Positions 25,362-33,673 of a stretch of 44,937 bases of DNA are shown here, piece after piece; position 1 is the stretch's first letter; every line of letters starts with the position of its first letter. Origin of the DNA: Desulfobacteraceae bacterium (GTDB lineage: Bacteria; Desulfobacterota; Desulfobacteria; Desulfobacterales; Desulfobacteraceae); the NCBI GenBank assembly GCA_004796375.1, contig QZLA01000188.1, forward strand, positions 1-44,937, written 5' to 3'. Made by a program: the position numbers and the translations under genes. The notes under the pieces were generated by a model, which saw only the letters and a list, made by a program, of their open reading frames with translations, was not told the origin of the DNA and ran no database searches.

Positions 25362-25545
25362 TGTCCGGTTGTTTTAAGATCCCTGCGGTGTGACGGCCTG
25401 TTCACCGGGCTAACCGGTTATCCCGGTGGTTTAACCGCCTGTCCCGGCAGTTTGACCACTGGTCGGATTTCGGTTGAAACTCAAATTCAATGCAGTAGAT
25501 TCGGTGACAGGCAATATTTATTAACCACACAGGAAGGAGGAAATA

Positions 25546-26004
25546 ATGAGATCTTTGGTACATCTGATCGGCGGCCCGGACGGTTTAATTGTTTTTCTGG
25601 TTCTGCTGGTGTCTTTGGTGTCACCGGATGTGGCAGCATCATCCAGCGGAGATATCCGGGTCACCATTTCCGGGTTTGGCTCAAATCAGGGCGTGGCCAA
25701 AGTGGCCTTGATGAATTCAAGGACCGGTTTTGAGACCGGTGAGATATTCAAGGGCGTGAATCTGGCCATTCAGGATAATCAATCCCATGCCGTGTTCAAG
25801 GATCTTCCCTATGGGGATTACGCGGTTCAAGTATTTCATGATGAGAACGGTAACGATAAACTGGATACCCGTATTTTCGGCATTCCGGTGGAGCGCTACG
25901 GATTTTCCAATAACGCACGGGATCCATTTGGCCCGCCGGACTATGAACAGGCCCGTTTCAGCCACCAGAGCAATGAGACTGCTATCCGGATTGAGATCAA
26001 ATAG
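25546..26004 (+). CDS. DUF2141 exported protein
   Basis: A 152-residue protein of the DUF2141 family. Residues 1-32 form a Sec signal peptide (hydrophobic GLIVFLVLLVSLVSP, then AAS). The mature part is a beta-sandwich-like domain with the family motifs VKVALMNS-like (VAKVALMNS), FKDLPYGDYAVQVFHDENGNDKLDT and GIPVERYGFSNNAR. Function of the family is unknown; members often lie beside carotenoid-type desaturase genes, as here. The ATG has an excellent AAGGAGG about 7 bases upstream. It is followed after 9 bases by the Tat oxidoreductase, so both products act outside the cytoplasm and probably together. Confidence 0.88.
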   Translation: MRSLVHLIGGPDGLIVFLVLLVSLVSPDVAASSSGDIRVTISGFGSNQGVAKVALMNSRTGFETGEIFKGVNLAIQDNQSHAVFKDLPYGDYAVQVFHDENGNDKLDTRIFGIPVERYGFSNNARDPFGPPDYEQARFSHQSNETAIRIEIK

Positions 26005-26013
26005 GGAGGAGAC

Positions 26014-27618
26014 ATGACCAGCCGGTTCTTTTCCATTCACAGGACACCCGGGTCACTGAGCTTAGATATGCGCTATTCAGGCCTGACCCGCAGAAAATTT
26101 ATGAAAACCATACTGGCCGCGGGCTCGGCCGCCGCCGTCAACTGGACCGCCATGGGTGCTGCCGCATCACAGGTCAGGGACAAGCAGCGATTTCCGGTGG
26201 TGGTGATCGGTTCCGGGTTGGGCGGTCTGGTATCTGCGGCGTATCTTTCTAAATACGGGTTTCCAGTGACCGTCATCGAGCAGCACCGGATCCCTGGTGG
26301 ATATGCCACCAGTTTTGACCGGGCCGGCGGCCGGTTCACCTTTGATGTGTCCTTGCATGCTACCGTGGCGGAACATGCCATGCCCGAGCGGATCCTCAAA
26401 GATCTTGGCATCTGGCACCGCATTGAAACCGTATATACCCCGGAGCTTCGTCGAATCATTGCCCCCGGGTTTGATGTCACATTGCCTGCCAAAGATCCCG
26501 ACGGGGTAAAGCAGGACCTGAGCCGTGTATTCCCAGATGAGGCAGCGGGGATACACCGGTTCTATTCCGATATGGAGCAGGTGATCCGCGAGCTGTGGTA
26601 CCAGGAGCGGTTCCAGGAGTCCATGATGGAAAAACTTTCAGCCATGAGCCTGGAAACCTGGATGAACCAGTATGTCGTAGATCCGGATGTTAAACGCTGC
26701 CTGGCTGTATTCTCTGGGTATTATGGCAAATCCCCCCGGGATACCAACGCCCTGTTCTATGCCATCGCCACAGGTGAGTACCTGGTTCTGGGCGGACAGT
26801 ATTACAAGACCCGCTCGCAGGATTTAAGTGATGCCCTGGCAGATATGATTGAAGCGCATGGGGGAACCATCCGGTATGAAACCCGTGTGGACCGGGTTGA
26901 GTTTGATTCCGCCGGACAGGTCTGCGGGGTAACGGATGAATCTGGTGAAAACCATCCGGCCAAAGCGGTGGTTGGCAACTGCAGCGCCCCGCGTCTCATT
27001 CACTCCATGATTCCCGGTCATCTGGTGCCGGCGGAGTACCGGCGGAAAATCATCGGGCAAAAACCCTCCATATCCTCGTTTGTGGTCTGGTTGGGCCTGA
27101 ACCGGGAAATCTCCCATATCAAGGATTATGAGATCGATATCTTCGGTGACCCCGGATCTGATGACCCGGGTTTCGGGGTCAATATCTATGACAATCTCTA
27201 TGAGGGATACTCGCTTCCGGGAACATCCACGCTGTCGTTGATCACATTGTCCGACTACAGTGACTGGACGCCCTATGCCGCCGATTATTTCAAGGGCAGA
27301 AAAGCGGCGTACAATACAAAGAAGCAACAGATGGCCAAGCGCCTGGTTCAACGGCTTGAAGAACGGCTGATACCGGGATTGAGCCGGATGATCGAGGTAA
27401 TGGAGATCGGCACACCCCTGACCAATGAGCGGTACACCGGTAATCCGGGCGGTGCTATCTACGGGTTTGATTCAGATACCGGCACCCTGGATGTGCGAAC
27501 ACCGGTCAAAGGCGTTTATCTGGCAGGTGCCTGGGCGGCCGGAGGGGGGTATACCCCGGTCATGATGTCGGGCAGGGATGCGGCCAAGGCGGTACTCAAA
27601 GATTTTCAAACCACTTGA
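26014..27618 (+). CDS. Tat-exported CrtI-like FAD oxidoreductase
   Basis: A 534-residue flavoprotein related to phytoene desaturases and retinol saturase. The twin-arginine signal is GLTRRKFMKTILAAGSAAA (about residues 23-45), preceded by an unusually long N-terminal region. The dinucleotide-binding motif is VVVIGSGLGGLVSAAYLSK with an acidic end VIEQ, then PGGYATSFDRAGGRFTFD; the C-terminal FAD contact is GVYLAGAWAAGGGYTPVMMSGRDAA. The ATG has AGGGAGGAGA directly upstream. Export as a folded flavoprotein means an extracytoplasmic substrate, perhaps an isoprenoid lipid; this is inference. Confidence 0.88.
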   Translation: MTSRFFSIHRTPGSLSLDMRYSGLTRRKFMKTILAAGSAAAVNWTAMGAAASQVRDKQRFPVVVIGSGLGGLVSAAYLSKYGFPVTVIEQHRIPGGYATSFDRAGGRFTFDVSLHATVAEHAMPERILKDLGIWHRIETVYTPELRRIIAPGFDVTLPAKDPDGVKQDLSRVFPDEAAGIHRFYSDMEQVIRELWYQERFQESMMEKLSAMSLETWMNQYVVDPDVKRCLAVFSGYYGKSPRDTNALFYAIATGEYLVLGGQYYKTRSQDLSDALADMIEAHGGTIRYETRVDRVEFDSAGQVCGVTDESGENHPAKAVVGNCSAPRLIHSMIPGHLVPAEYRRKIIGQKPSISSFVVWLGLNREISHIKDYEIDIFGDPGSDDPGFGVNIYDNLYEGYSLPGTSTLSLITLSDYSDWTPYAADYFKGRKAAYNTKKQQMAKRLVQRLEERLIPGLSRMIEVMEIGTPLTNERYTGNPGGAIYGFDSDTGTLDVRTPVKGVYLAGAWAAGGGYTPVMMSGRDAAKAVLKDFQTT

Positions 27619-27723
27619 ACTGGTCGAGGTCAAACACCGATCCGTTTAATTCTATTTTTACAGCACTGTTCTGTAGAGGATCATTGTATATGAATCCTTC
27701 AAATCAGCAATGAACTGAAACCC

Positions 27724-27781
27724 GGCTTGTCGATATTAAGAGGCGTTCCGTGCAACGTCCTACCCTTAATATCAACAAGCC
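27724..27781. repeat. Long inverted repeat (hairpin element) in an intergenic region
   Basis: Arms GGCTTGTCGATATTAAG (27724-27740) and CTTAATATCAACAAGCC (27765-27781) pair at 16 of 17 positions, the exception being a G-U pair. Within the 24-base loop, AGGCGTT and AACGTCCT can pair further around a CCGTGC tip. No run of T follows on either strand, so it is not a standard terminator. The interval 27619-27988 holds no gene. Origin unknown: REP-like element, small mobile repeat or RNA structure. Confidence 0.8.
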
Positions 27782-27988
27782 GTGCCACCTCTTCCTGTTC
27801 TGACTCATTCATTTAAAATGAAATAATTCTCATAAGCTTTGATGCCCTGGCCCTTCTGTTTTGTGTTGCGTCTTTGAGTAGAATGGATTAGATCGGAAAC
27901 AAGTTAAAAACAATGACATTTTTATAGAGATGTATTTCCAGAAAATTTAACGCGGAACTGATATCGAAATCTGATTAGCGGAGCTCAC

Positions 27989-28474
27989 ATGATCCGGGAT
28001 ATGCGAATAGATGACTGTAAAAACCTGGCGGCCCTGTCGATCCAGGTGTGGCTGGATACCTATGCCAGGGAAGGCATTCGTACGGAATTTTCAGAGTTTG
28101 TCCTGAGTTGCTTCACCCCAGCGTATTTTGAAGAGATCCTGGAATCATGCAACCGGCACCTGCTGGTGTGCGAGATCAAGGATCACCTCGTGGGGTATGT
28201 CAGTATGGATACAGATCCGGAGCGGCCCGACACCTCATGTATCGGGGCAGAGATCGTTACACTGTATATCATACACGCTTTTCACCGCAGGGGCCTGGGG
28301 TCCCAATTGGTCCGATCGGCACGTGAACGGTGCGGTCCCCGGCTGTGGTTGACGGCATGGATCCACAATGACCCTGCCATACGCTTTTATGAAAGCATCG
28401 GATTTAAACGGGTTGGCCGAACCTGGTTTGATCTGATGGGCGAGCAACACGAAAACCTGATTCTCGCCGGTTAA
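27989..28474 (+). CDS. GNAT-family N-acetyltransferase
   Basis: A 161-residue acetyl-CoA-dependent transferase. The strand-then-loop motif A is VTLYIIHAFHRRGLGSQLVRSA with the pyrophosphate-binding RRGLGS at 100-105, and motif B is NDPAIRFYESIGFKRVGRTWFDL. The acceptor (small molecule, peptide or antibiotic) cannot be told. GGAG lies 6 bases before the ATG. It stands alone. An AT-rich inverted repeat CCAAAAAG...CTTTTTGG (28490-28497 and 28521-28528) just after its stop may act as a terminator. Confidence 0.9.
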   Translation: MIRDMRIDDCKNLAALSIQVWLDTYAREGIRTEFSEFVLSCFTPAYFEEILESCNRHLLVCEIKDHLVGYVSMDTDPERPDTSCIGAEIVTLYIIHAFHRRGLGSQLVRSARERCGPRLWLTAWIHNDPAIRFYESIGFKRVGRTWFDLMGEQHENLILAG

Positions 28475-28489
28475 ATTACTAAAAATTCC

Positions 28490-28528
28490 CCAAAAAGGAA
28501 AAAGTTTAAGTAAATAAATACTTTTTGG
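28490..28528 (+). terminator. Possible AT-rich terminator after the GNAT gene
   Basis: Perfect 8-base inverted repeat CCAAAAAG / CTTTTTGG around a 23-base loop that includes a second small repeat AAAAAGT / ACTTTTT. It is followed by TTACC and a T-tract (28535-28540). The stem is AT-rich and the loop long, so it is a weak call. The rest of 28475-28648 is AT-rich and holds no gene. Confidence 0.3.
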
Positions 28529-28648
28529 CTTACCTTTTTTTAAAGTAATTATAACCTTTTTCTAACGACACTTACCTAATATTTTCCCTTCTGTAAAAAC
28601 CAATCCAAAAGGGCAGGGTCCTTATCTTCTGTCTGAAAAAGGACGTGT

Positions 28649-29578
28649 ATGAAATTATCAAGAGAATTGAATTTATTTGTGGCCATGGGCCTGATTCTGG
28701 TGGGAATACTGTTTGCCAGTATCTCCATTTATATGATGAAAACCAATAGTGACAAAGAGATGGTCCATTTGAGATCCCTGCTGGAAAGCGAGCGGAGGAC
28801 AAAACTCAGGGATCTCATCAGGGGGGCCTATTCTGTCCTGGATACGGCCAATTTTTATGAACCCGCGCAAAAGGCACTCCAGGATATGCGGTTTGGCGCC
28901 AATGAGCAGAATTACTACCTGGTGGTTGACACGGACGGTATGATCTGGGTTGATCCGTTCCAACCCAAGCATGTGGGAAAGATCAAGCTGAATCTGACCG
29001 ATGCCGACGGAAAGCCTTACATCAGAAACATCATTGACAAGGCAGTCAAGCAAAAGGAGGGGTATATCTCGTATAAAGAAACACCCGGAGATCAGCTTCA
29101 TCCGGTCACCCGCCTGGTTTATTTCAAGTATTTTGAAAAATGGAAATGGATTGTGTGTGCCGGCATGTATATGAACGATATCGAGACACTGCTCGGTGAA
29201 AAGGAAAAAGAGATTAAAAACGGTATGCTGGTCCAGGCCGGGATCATCCTTGGCCTGGTAACCCTTGCCGTGCTGATCAGTATCAAGACCGGCACCACCC
29301 TGATCTCAAAACGGATTGTCATCCCGCTGGAACAGATTACCCATGCTGCCCAGAGAATCGGCATGGGAGATTTCAACGCAAAGATTGAAGTGAAATCGAA
29401 TCAGGAAATCAACCAGCTTGCGGACTCGCTGAGAAAAATGCAGAAAAGCCTGGACATGGCCATCAAACGGGCCCGGCGGGTGAGGGATAAAAGGACTCAC
29501 TCAACGGTTGAAGAGGACACCAGTGTCTATGTGACCAGCCTTTCTGAAGCGAAAAAGGACATACCCAAAGCATCATAA
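28649..29578 (+). CDS. Cache-HAMP membrane sensor without output domain
   Basis: A 309-residue protein with a membrane helix at about 9-31, a periplasmic single-Cache domain (about 40-185: ANEQNYYLVVDTDGMIWVDP, EGYISYKETPGD, YFKYFEKWKWIVCAGMYMNDI), a second helix at about 193-215 and a HAMP domain (about 218-272, RIVIPLEQITHAAQRIGMGDFNAKI). Only a 35-residue charged tail follows; there is no kinase, cyclase or methyl-accepting domain. So it may signal through a partner or be a decayed receptor. AAGGA lies 7 bases before the ATG. The next gene, a binding protein, starts 29 bases later. Confidence 0.85.
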   Translation: MKLSRELNLFVAMGLILVGILFASISIYMMKTNSDKEMVHLRSLLESERRTKLRDLIRGAYSVLDTANFYEPAQKALQDMRFGANEQNYYLVVDTDGMIWVDPFQPKHVGKIKLNLTDADGKPYIRNIIDKAVKQKEGYISYKETPGDQLHPVTRLVYFKYFEKWKWIVCAGMYMNDIETLLGEKEKEIKNGMLVQAGIILGLVTLAVLISIKTGTTLISKRIVIPLEQITHAAQRIGMGDFNAKIEVKSNQEINQLADSLRKMQKSLDMAIKRARRVRDKRTHSTVEEDTSVYVTSLSEAKKDIPKAS

Positions 29579-29607
29579 CCCCCAAAAAAATTATAATGGA
29601 GAGAAGA

Positions 29608-30744
29608 ATGAAGAAGTCACTTCTATTGATCATCTGTGTGCTGTTTTTAATTCCCCTGTCGAACACCCCGGCCCATGCGCTGGAGAAACTGGTTATCCAG
29701 GGCTCAACAACGGTCTACCCCATTGCCAAGAAGACAGCGGCTGCATTTAAAAAGGAGCATCCCGAGGTTGATGTGGTATTGAATGCCACCGGTTCCGGAG
29801 ACGGGATCCGGGCTTTGATCACCGGAACGGCAAATATTGCCAATGCATCCCGCTTTATCAAGCAAAAAGAGATCAAAATGGTCCTTGAAAAAGGTGCATT
29901 GCCGGTTCCTTTCCAGGTGGCCTATGACTGCATCGTTCCGGTGGTTCATCCATCCAACCCCATCCGTACCATCAGTATGGAGAATCTGAGAAAAGTGTAT
30001 GCCGGGGAGATCCGCAACTGGAAAATCCTGGGTGGACCCAGTGCACCGATCAGTATTATCTCCCGGGACAGTTCATCCGGGACCTTTGGCGTGTGGAAAA
30101 AAATGGTGCTCAAGGGGAAGGAGCAGACACCCCAGTTGAAACTGATGGAATCCAACTCTGCCATCGTCAAGAGCGTAAAGGCGGACAAACATGCCATCGG
30201 GTATGTCGGTATCGGCTACCTGGATGGATCAGTCAAGCCGCTGCGGGTGAACAATATAGCCGCCAGCACAAAAACGGCGCTTTCCGGTGCCTATCCCATT
30301 ACCCGCCCCCTGTATATGTTCACCAAGAACTGGCCCAAGGGTGTGGTGAAAAAGTACATCAATTTTGTACTGGATCCCCAGAAAGGTCAGAAACTTGTAA
30401 AAGCATCGGGCTTTCTGCCCCTGTTTAATACGTCGGCAACCGCATCCACAGCAATGGCAGCACCTGCTGCACAACCTGCTGCCATAACCGGAGCCAAGGC
30501 GACCATGACACTGTTCCAGGATTATGCCGCCATGACCTGGAATGAAAAAGTACTCAGGCTGCAAACCAATTTAAAGGCATTGGATTATCCGGTCGGTCCC
30601 CTGGATGGCGTCTGGGGAAAGAAAACCCTTGCGGCATACCAGCAGTTTCAAAAAGACAACGGACTTGAACCGGATGGCAAGATCATGTACCAGTGGATTC
30701 AGCTCATGGAACTGAATCAGGGTCTTTTATCAGATAAGAGCTAA
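29608..30744 (+). CDS. PstS-like periplasmic binding protein fused to a peptidoglycan-binding domain
   Basis: A 378-residue exported protein. Signal peptide 1-25 (LLLIICVLFLIPLSNTPAHA). Residues about 28-275 form a phosphate/anion-type binding domain: IQGSTTVYPIAKK, NATGSGDGIRALITGTANIANASR, RDSSSGTFGVWKK and AIGYVGIGYLDG all match PstS. An Ala/Pro linker leads to a PG_binding_1 domain (about 310-370: LRLQTNLKALDYPVGPLDGVWGKKTLAAYQQFQKDN). No pstCAB genes are near. The ATG at 29608 has GGAG upstream; the ATG at 29596 is poorer. It may be a wall-anchored ligand sensor working with the Cache-HAMP protein. Confidence 0.9.
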   Translation: MKKSLLLIICVLFLIPLSNTPAHALEKLVIQGSTTVYPIAKKTAAAFKKEHPEVDVVLNATGSGDGIRALITGTANIANASRFIKQKEIKMVLEKGALPVPFQVAYDCIVPVVHPSNPIRTISMENLRKVYAGEIRNWKILGGPSAPISIISRDSSSGTFGVWKKMVLKGKEQTPQLKLMESNSAIVKSVKADKHAIGYVGIGYLDGSVKPLRVNNIAASTKTALSGAYPITRPLYMFTKNWPKGVVKKYINFVLDPQKGQKLVKASGFLPLFNTSATASTAMAAPAAQPAAITGAKATMTLFQDYAAMTWNEKVLRLQTNLKALDYPVGPLDGVWGKKTLAAYQQFQKDNGLEPDGKIMYQWIQLMELNQGLLSDKS

Positions 30745-30771
30745 ATGAGGACGCCCCGGTAAGGAATAAAT

Positions 30772-30803
30772 AATAAGGCAGGGGGGAGGGCCCCTGCCTT
30801 ATT
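30772..30803. terminator. Strong hairpin terminator, both directions
   Basis: Perfect 13-base stem AATAAGGCAGGGG / CCCCTGCCTTATT with a 6-base GGAGGG loop, 27 bases after the binding-protein stop. The AT-rich stem ends supply a short U run on either strand. It closes the Cache-HAMP/binding-protein operon. Confidence 0.8.
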
Positions 30804-31149
30804 ATGTTCCAAACAGCATCGGAGGATGGGAAAAAACCCAAGGCACGTAAGTGCCATCATTCCAGTTCCTACCATAAACCAACACGCCATATTTTCATAT
30901 CAGGAATTCCCTGAATTTCGCCTTCGAAAAACCTTAGATGTTAACCTAGAAAACTTTTGGTGCATGACGCATCCAGGCGGTAGCCCCTGAAACCAGGTCA
31001 CATTTTCCAAGGTATGTCACCCTGAAGAACGGTTGCATCCCGGGTACTGGTAATATTTAGCTGGCATTATGCAGTATCTGTGATATAGAGTACTTCTCTT
31101 TGCGCGAAGCATTCTGAATTAATAACCATGATCTGACTCCTGGCCGCCA
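30804..31149. other. Gene-free interval with hairpins; candidate non-coding region
   Basis: No protein gene is seen. A hairpin GGCAC-GTAA-GTGCC (30842-30855) is followed on the minus strand by TTGGGTTTTTT, a terminator shape for a minus-strand transcript. A second hairpin pairs CAGGTCACAT (30994-31003) with ATGTCACCCTG (31014-31024), with one mismatch and a bulge. No known riboswitch was recognised. Promoters for a small RNA are not convincing. Confidence 0.35.
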
Positions 31150-32430
31150 ATGGATTCTATTAAAGACACATATTTCAGACAGAATGCCGCCGGGGTGGCC
31201 CTGGTGGAATTTTTCTGGGGGCTTGGATTCCCGGTGATCATGGAGTCCACATTTTTACAGATTTTTTTGAAAAAGGTGGGGGCCTCAGATTTTCTCATTG
31301 GTCTGGTTCCCTCCATCCTGATCCTGGGGATCTCGGTTTTCCCACTTCTGTCAAGCTATCTGACCCGGAACCGCCGGAGCAAAAGAACCATTGTTTTGGG
31401 CCTTCATGTGGTGTCCTCCGTTTCAACGATCTTCTTTGGCCTCTTTCTGATGACGGCAAAAAGCAGCGCAATGATCCTGCCTGTGTTTTTTGTCTCCTAC
31501 AGTATATTTTCCATTTGCATCGGTCTCACCTTTCCGGTATGGCTGAACTTCCTGGTCAAGATCTTTTCACGGGGTAAAAACATCAAGGGGCTGAGCATCA
31601 TGATGATCGCCCAGAACATTGCAAAGATCATCTCGGCGTTGTTTATCCTGAAGATCGTCGAGAGCTTTGCCATGTCCATCCGTTCTGCCGCGTGGATCTT
31701 TCTGTGTTCCGGACTGATTTTCCTGATCGGTTCATTCTGCTTTCTGATCACCCGGGAAATTGAGGACCAAGAGGAACCCGACCCCGTCAAGACGAATCAA
31801 AACAATGCTGATGGATTCATACGCCATATCTGGCGCACCATCAGGGAGATAATCCGAAACAGGAACCTGTTGATCTTTTTAATCGGGGATATGGATAACT
31901 ATGTGACCATCACCACCATCGCCTTTTATGCCAACTATGCCACACAGTACTTTGGCATCAGCCCGGCGACTGCGGCCGGACTGTTTGTCTGCCTGATCTA
32001 TACCGGGGCCATTTTTGCCAATGTCACGCTGGGAACCCTGGACATGCTGTCACTCAAGCAGAAGTATGTGGCCACCAAGATTTTGTGCATGGTTCAACTG
32101 GGTATCCTTATCAGTATGCCCAGTCTGGCCGGTTTTCTCGCAGCCAGCGCCTTGATGGGCATCTGCCGGGGGACCCGCAGCATGATCTATTCCCCTTCGA
32201 TCAAGGCATTTGCACAAAAGGAGGATGTGACTGCCTACTTTGCAGTGGCGCCATTGCTGACAATTGCCTTTGGTTCCGGATTTCCGGCGCTCTTCGGCAG
32301 GGTTCTTGACCAATTCTCTCATCTGGGTGCCGCTATCTATCAGGTAATGTTCGGGATATCCATTGTCCTTGTTTTCATCACATTATGCTTTGCGCTGTTA
32401 ACGAATTTTGAAAATGTTAAAAAGTGTTAA
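31150..32430 (+). CDS. MFS transporter
   Basis: A 426-residue membrane protein with about 12 hydrophobic helices and a cytoplasmic loop in the middle (residues about 205-235, rich in Asp/Glu/Asn). The two-half layout and the basic loop SYLTRNRRSKRTIVLG after helix 2 are typical of the major facilitator superfamily. N-terminal sequence VALVEFFWGLGFPVIMESTFLQIFLKKVGASDFLIGLVPS resembles uncharacterised MFS permeases; the substrate is unknown. No clear Shine-Dalgarno site precedes the ATG. Ends about 90 bases before the RND operon. Confidence 0.88.
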   Translation: MDSIKDTYFRQNAAGVALVEFFWGLGFPVIMESTFLQIFLKKVGASDFLIGLVPSILILGISVFPLLSSYLTRNRRSKRTIVLGLHVVSSVSTIFFGLFLMTAKSSAMILPVFFVSYSIFSICIGLTFPVWLNFLVKIFSRGKNIKGLSIMMIAQNIAKIISALFILKIVESFAMSIRSAAWIFLCSGLIFLIGSFCFLITREIEDQEEPDPVKTNQNNADGFIRHIWRTIREIIRNRNLLIFLIGDMDNYVTITTIAFYANYATQYFGISPATAAGLFVCLIYTGAIFANVTLGTLDMLSLKQKYVATKILCMVQLGILISMPSLAGFLAASALMGICRGTRSMIYSPSIKAFAQKEDVTAYFAVAPLLTIAFGSGFPALFGRVLDQFSHLGAAIYQVMFGISIVLVFITLCFALLTNFENVKKC

Positions 32431-32521
32431 AAGATGTATTTTTTCAGACACATCCCTTGATATTTGTCCTTAAAGGTATATTTTTGTGTAGCATTTTTCT
32501 AATGAAACAAAGGCTCATACC

Positions 32522-33673
32522 ATGGAAAACAAAACCCAAGCCGTACCCCTGTTCAAAAAAATCCTGAAATTTATTCTGGGCTGCGTCCCGTTTGTTCTGG
32601 TGATTGTCATCCTATTGGGAACCGTACTTTTTCTCAAACAGAAAATTTTGGCCAAACAGACCATGATCGATACCATGAGAAAAAATGACGCCCAGGCGGA
32701 AAAGCCGCTGACCAATGTGGTGGCACTGGAAATGGTTCCAAGAACGGTCACTGAAACCATCAGCCTTCCCGGGGTGGCCAGGCCATGGGTGACCCTCCAG
32801 GTGGTGGCCGAGGTTGGTGGCAAAATTGTTGAAAAGCGGGTGGTAGAGGGCAAGCTGGTAAAGAAGGGGGATATTCTGGCAGTCATTGATAAAAGTGACT
32901 ACCAGAACCTGTATGATTCCGCCCTGGCGTCGCATGAGACTGCTTTAACCACGGAAAAGCGGCTTAAAGCGCTGGGCAAACAGCAATTCGTTACCCAGTC
33001 CCAGCTGGATGATGCCATTGCCCGTGTAAAAACCACCCGGGCGGCCCTGGAGAATGCTAAACTGAACCTGATCCGATGTACCATCAAGTCCCCCATGAAG
33101 GGAATTGTGGATAAGGTGTTTATTGAAAACGGGCAGTTCATGTCTACAGGCGATCCGGTCGTTAAGGTGCTCGAGATTGACCGCCTGAAGGTTGAGGTGG
33201 GTATCCCTGAATCAGACGTGGATGCCGTGCGCAAACTCTCCACCTTTGACATGACCATTGATGCCCTGGACCAGAAAGCTTACCAGGGCTCCCACCACTA
33301 CCTTTCCAAAACCACCGGGGATCTGGCCAGGCTGTATACCCTGCAGATCGCGGTTAAAAATCCGGGGCACCGGATCTTTCCGGGCATGTTTGCCCGGGTG
33401 AGTATCGTAAAACACCGGGTTGAAGAAGGACTGGCCGTTCCCATGTACTCCCTGATCTCTGAAAATGACATCAACGGGGTGTTCGTGGAGAAAGATGGCG
33501 TGGCCACGTTCAGACCGGTGGAAACCGGTATCCAGGACGGATGGAACATAGAGATCAAAGAAGGGCTTGAACCCCAGGAGCACGTGGTTGTCATCGGACA
33601 CCGGATCATCGAGGACGGCGAGACCGTCAATGTGGCACAGGTGGTCCAGGATATGGAGGAACTTACCCGATGA
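32522..33673 (+). CDS. RND efflux membrane-fusion protein (HlyD/AcrA family)
   Basis: Periplasmic adaptor of 383 residues with an N-terminal membrane anchor (FILGCVPFVLVIVILLGTVLFL), no lipobox. The lipoyl half-motifs VVAEVGGKIVEKRVVEGKLVKKGDILAVI and CTIKSPMKGIVDKVFIENGQFM flank an alpha-hairpin; the beta-barrel part has LYTLQIAVKNPGHRIFPGMFARVSI. The short hairpin (about 60 residues) fits RND adaptors. Its TGA overlaps the ATG of the permease (ATGA). No outer-membrane TolC gene is present, so the pump must borrow one. The substrate cannot be told. Confidence 0.93.
   Translation: MENKTQAVPLFKKILKFILGCVPFVLVIVILLGTVLFLKQKILAKQTMIDTMRKNDAQAEKPLTNVVALEMVPRTVTETISLPGVARPWVTLQVVAEVGGKIVEKRVVEGKLVKKGDILAVIDKSDYQNLYDSALASHETALTTEKRLKALGKQQFVTQSQLDDAIARVKTTRAALENAKLNLIRCTIKSPMKGIVDKVFIENGQFMSTGDPVVKVLEIDRLKVEVGIPESDVDAVRKLSTFDMTIDALDQKAYQGSHHYLSKTTGDLARLYTLQIAVKNPGHRIFPGMFARVSIVKHRVEEGLAVPMYSLISENDINGVFVEKDGVATFRPVETGIQDGWNIEIKEGLEPQEHVVVIGHRIIEDGETVNVAQVVQDMEELTR

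Noticed and set aside
25332-25733. Open frame of 133 codons upstream of and over DUF2141
   Set aside because: The DUF2141 frame has a signal peptide, family motifs and a strong ribosome site; this frame only reads through the leader repeats.
27724-27781. Integron attC site
   Set aside because: The inverted repeat lacks the paired RYYYAAC and GTTRRRY boxes at the expected positions and no cassette or integrase is near.
30960-31060. Riboswitch before the MFS gene (c-di-GMP, cobalamin or SAM type)
   Set aside because: Short stretches looked suggestive, but none of the conserved core boxes of these families is present in the right order.
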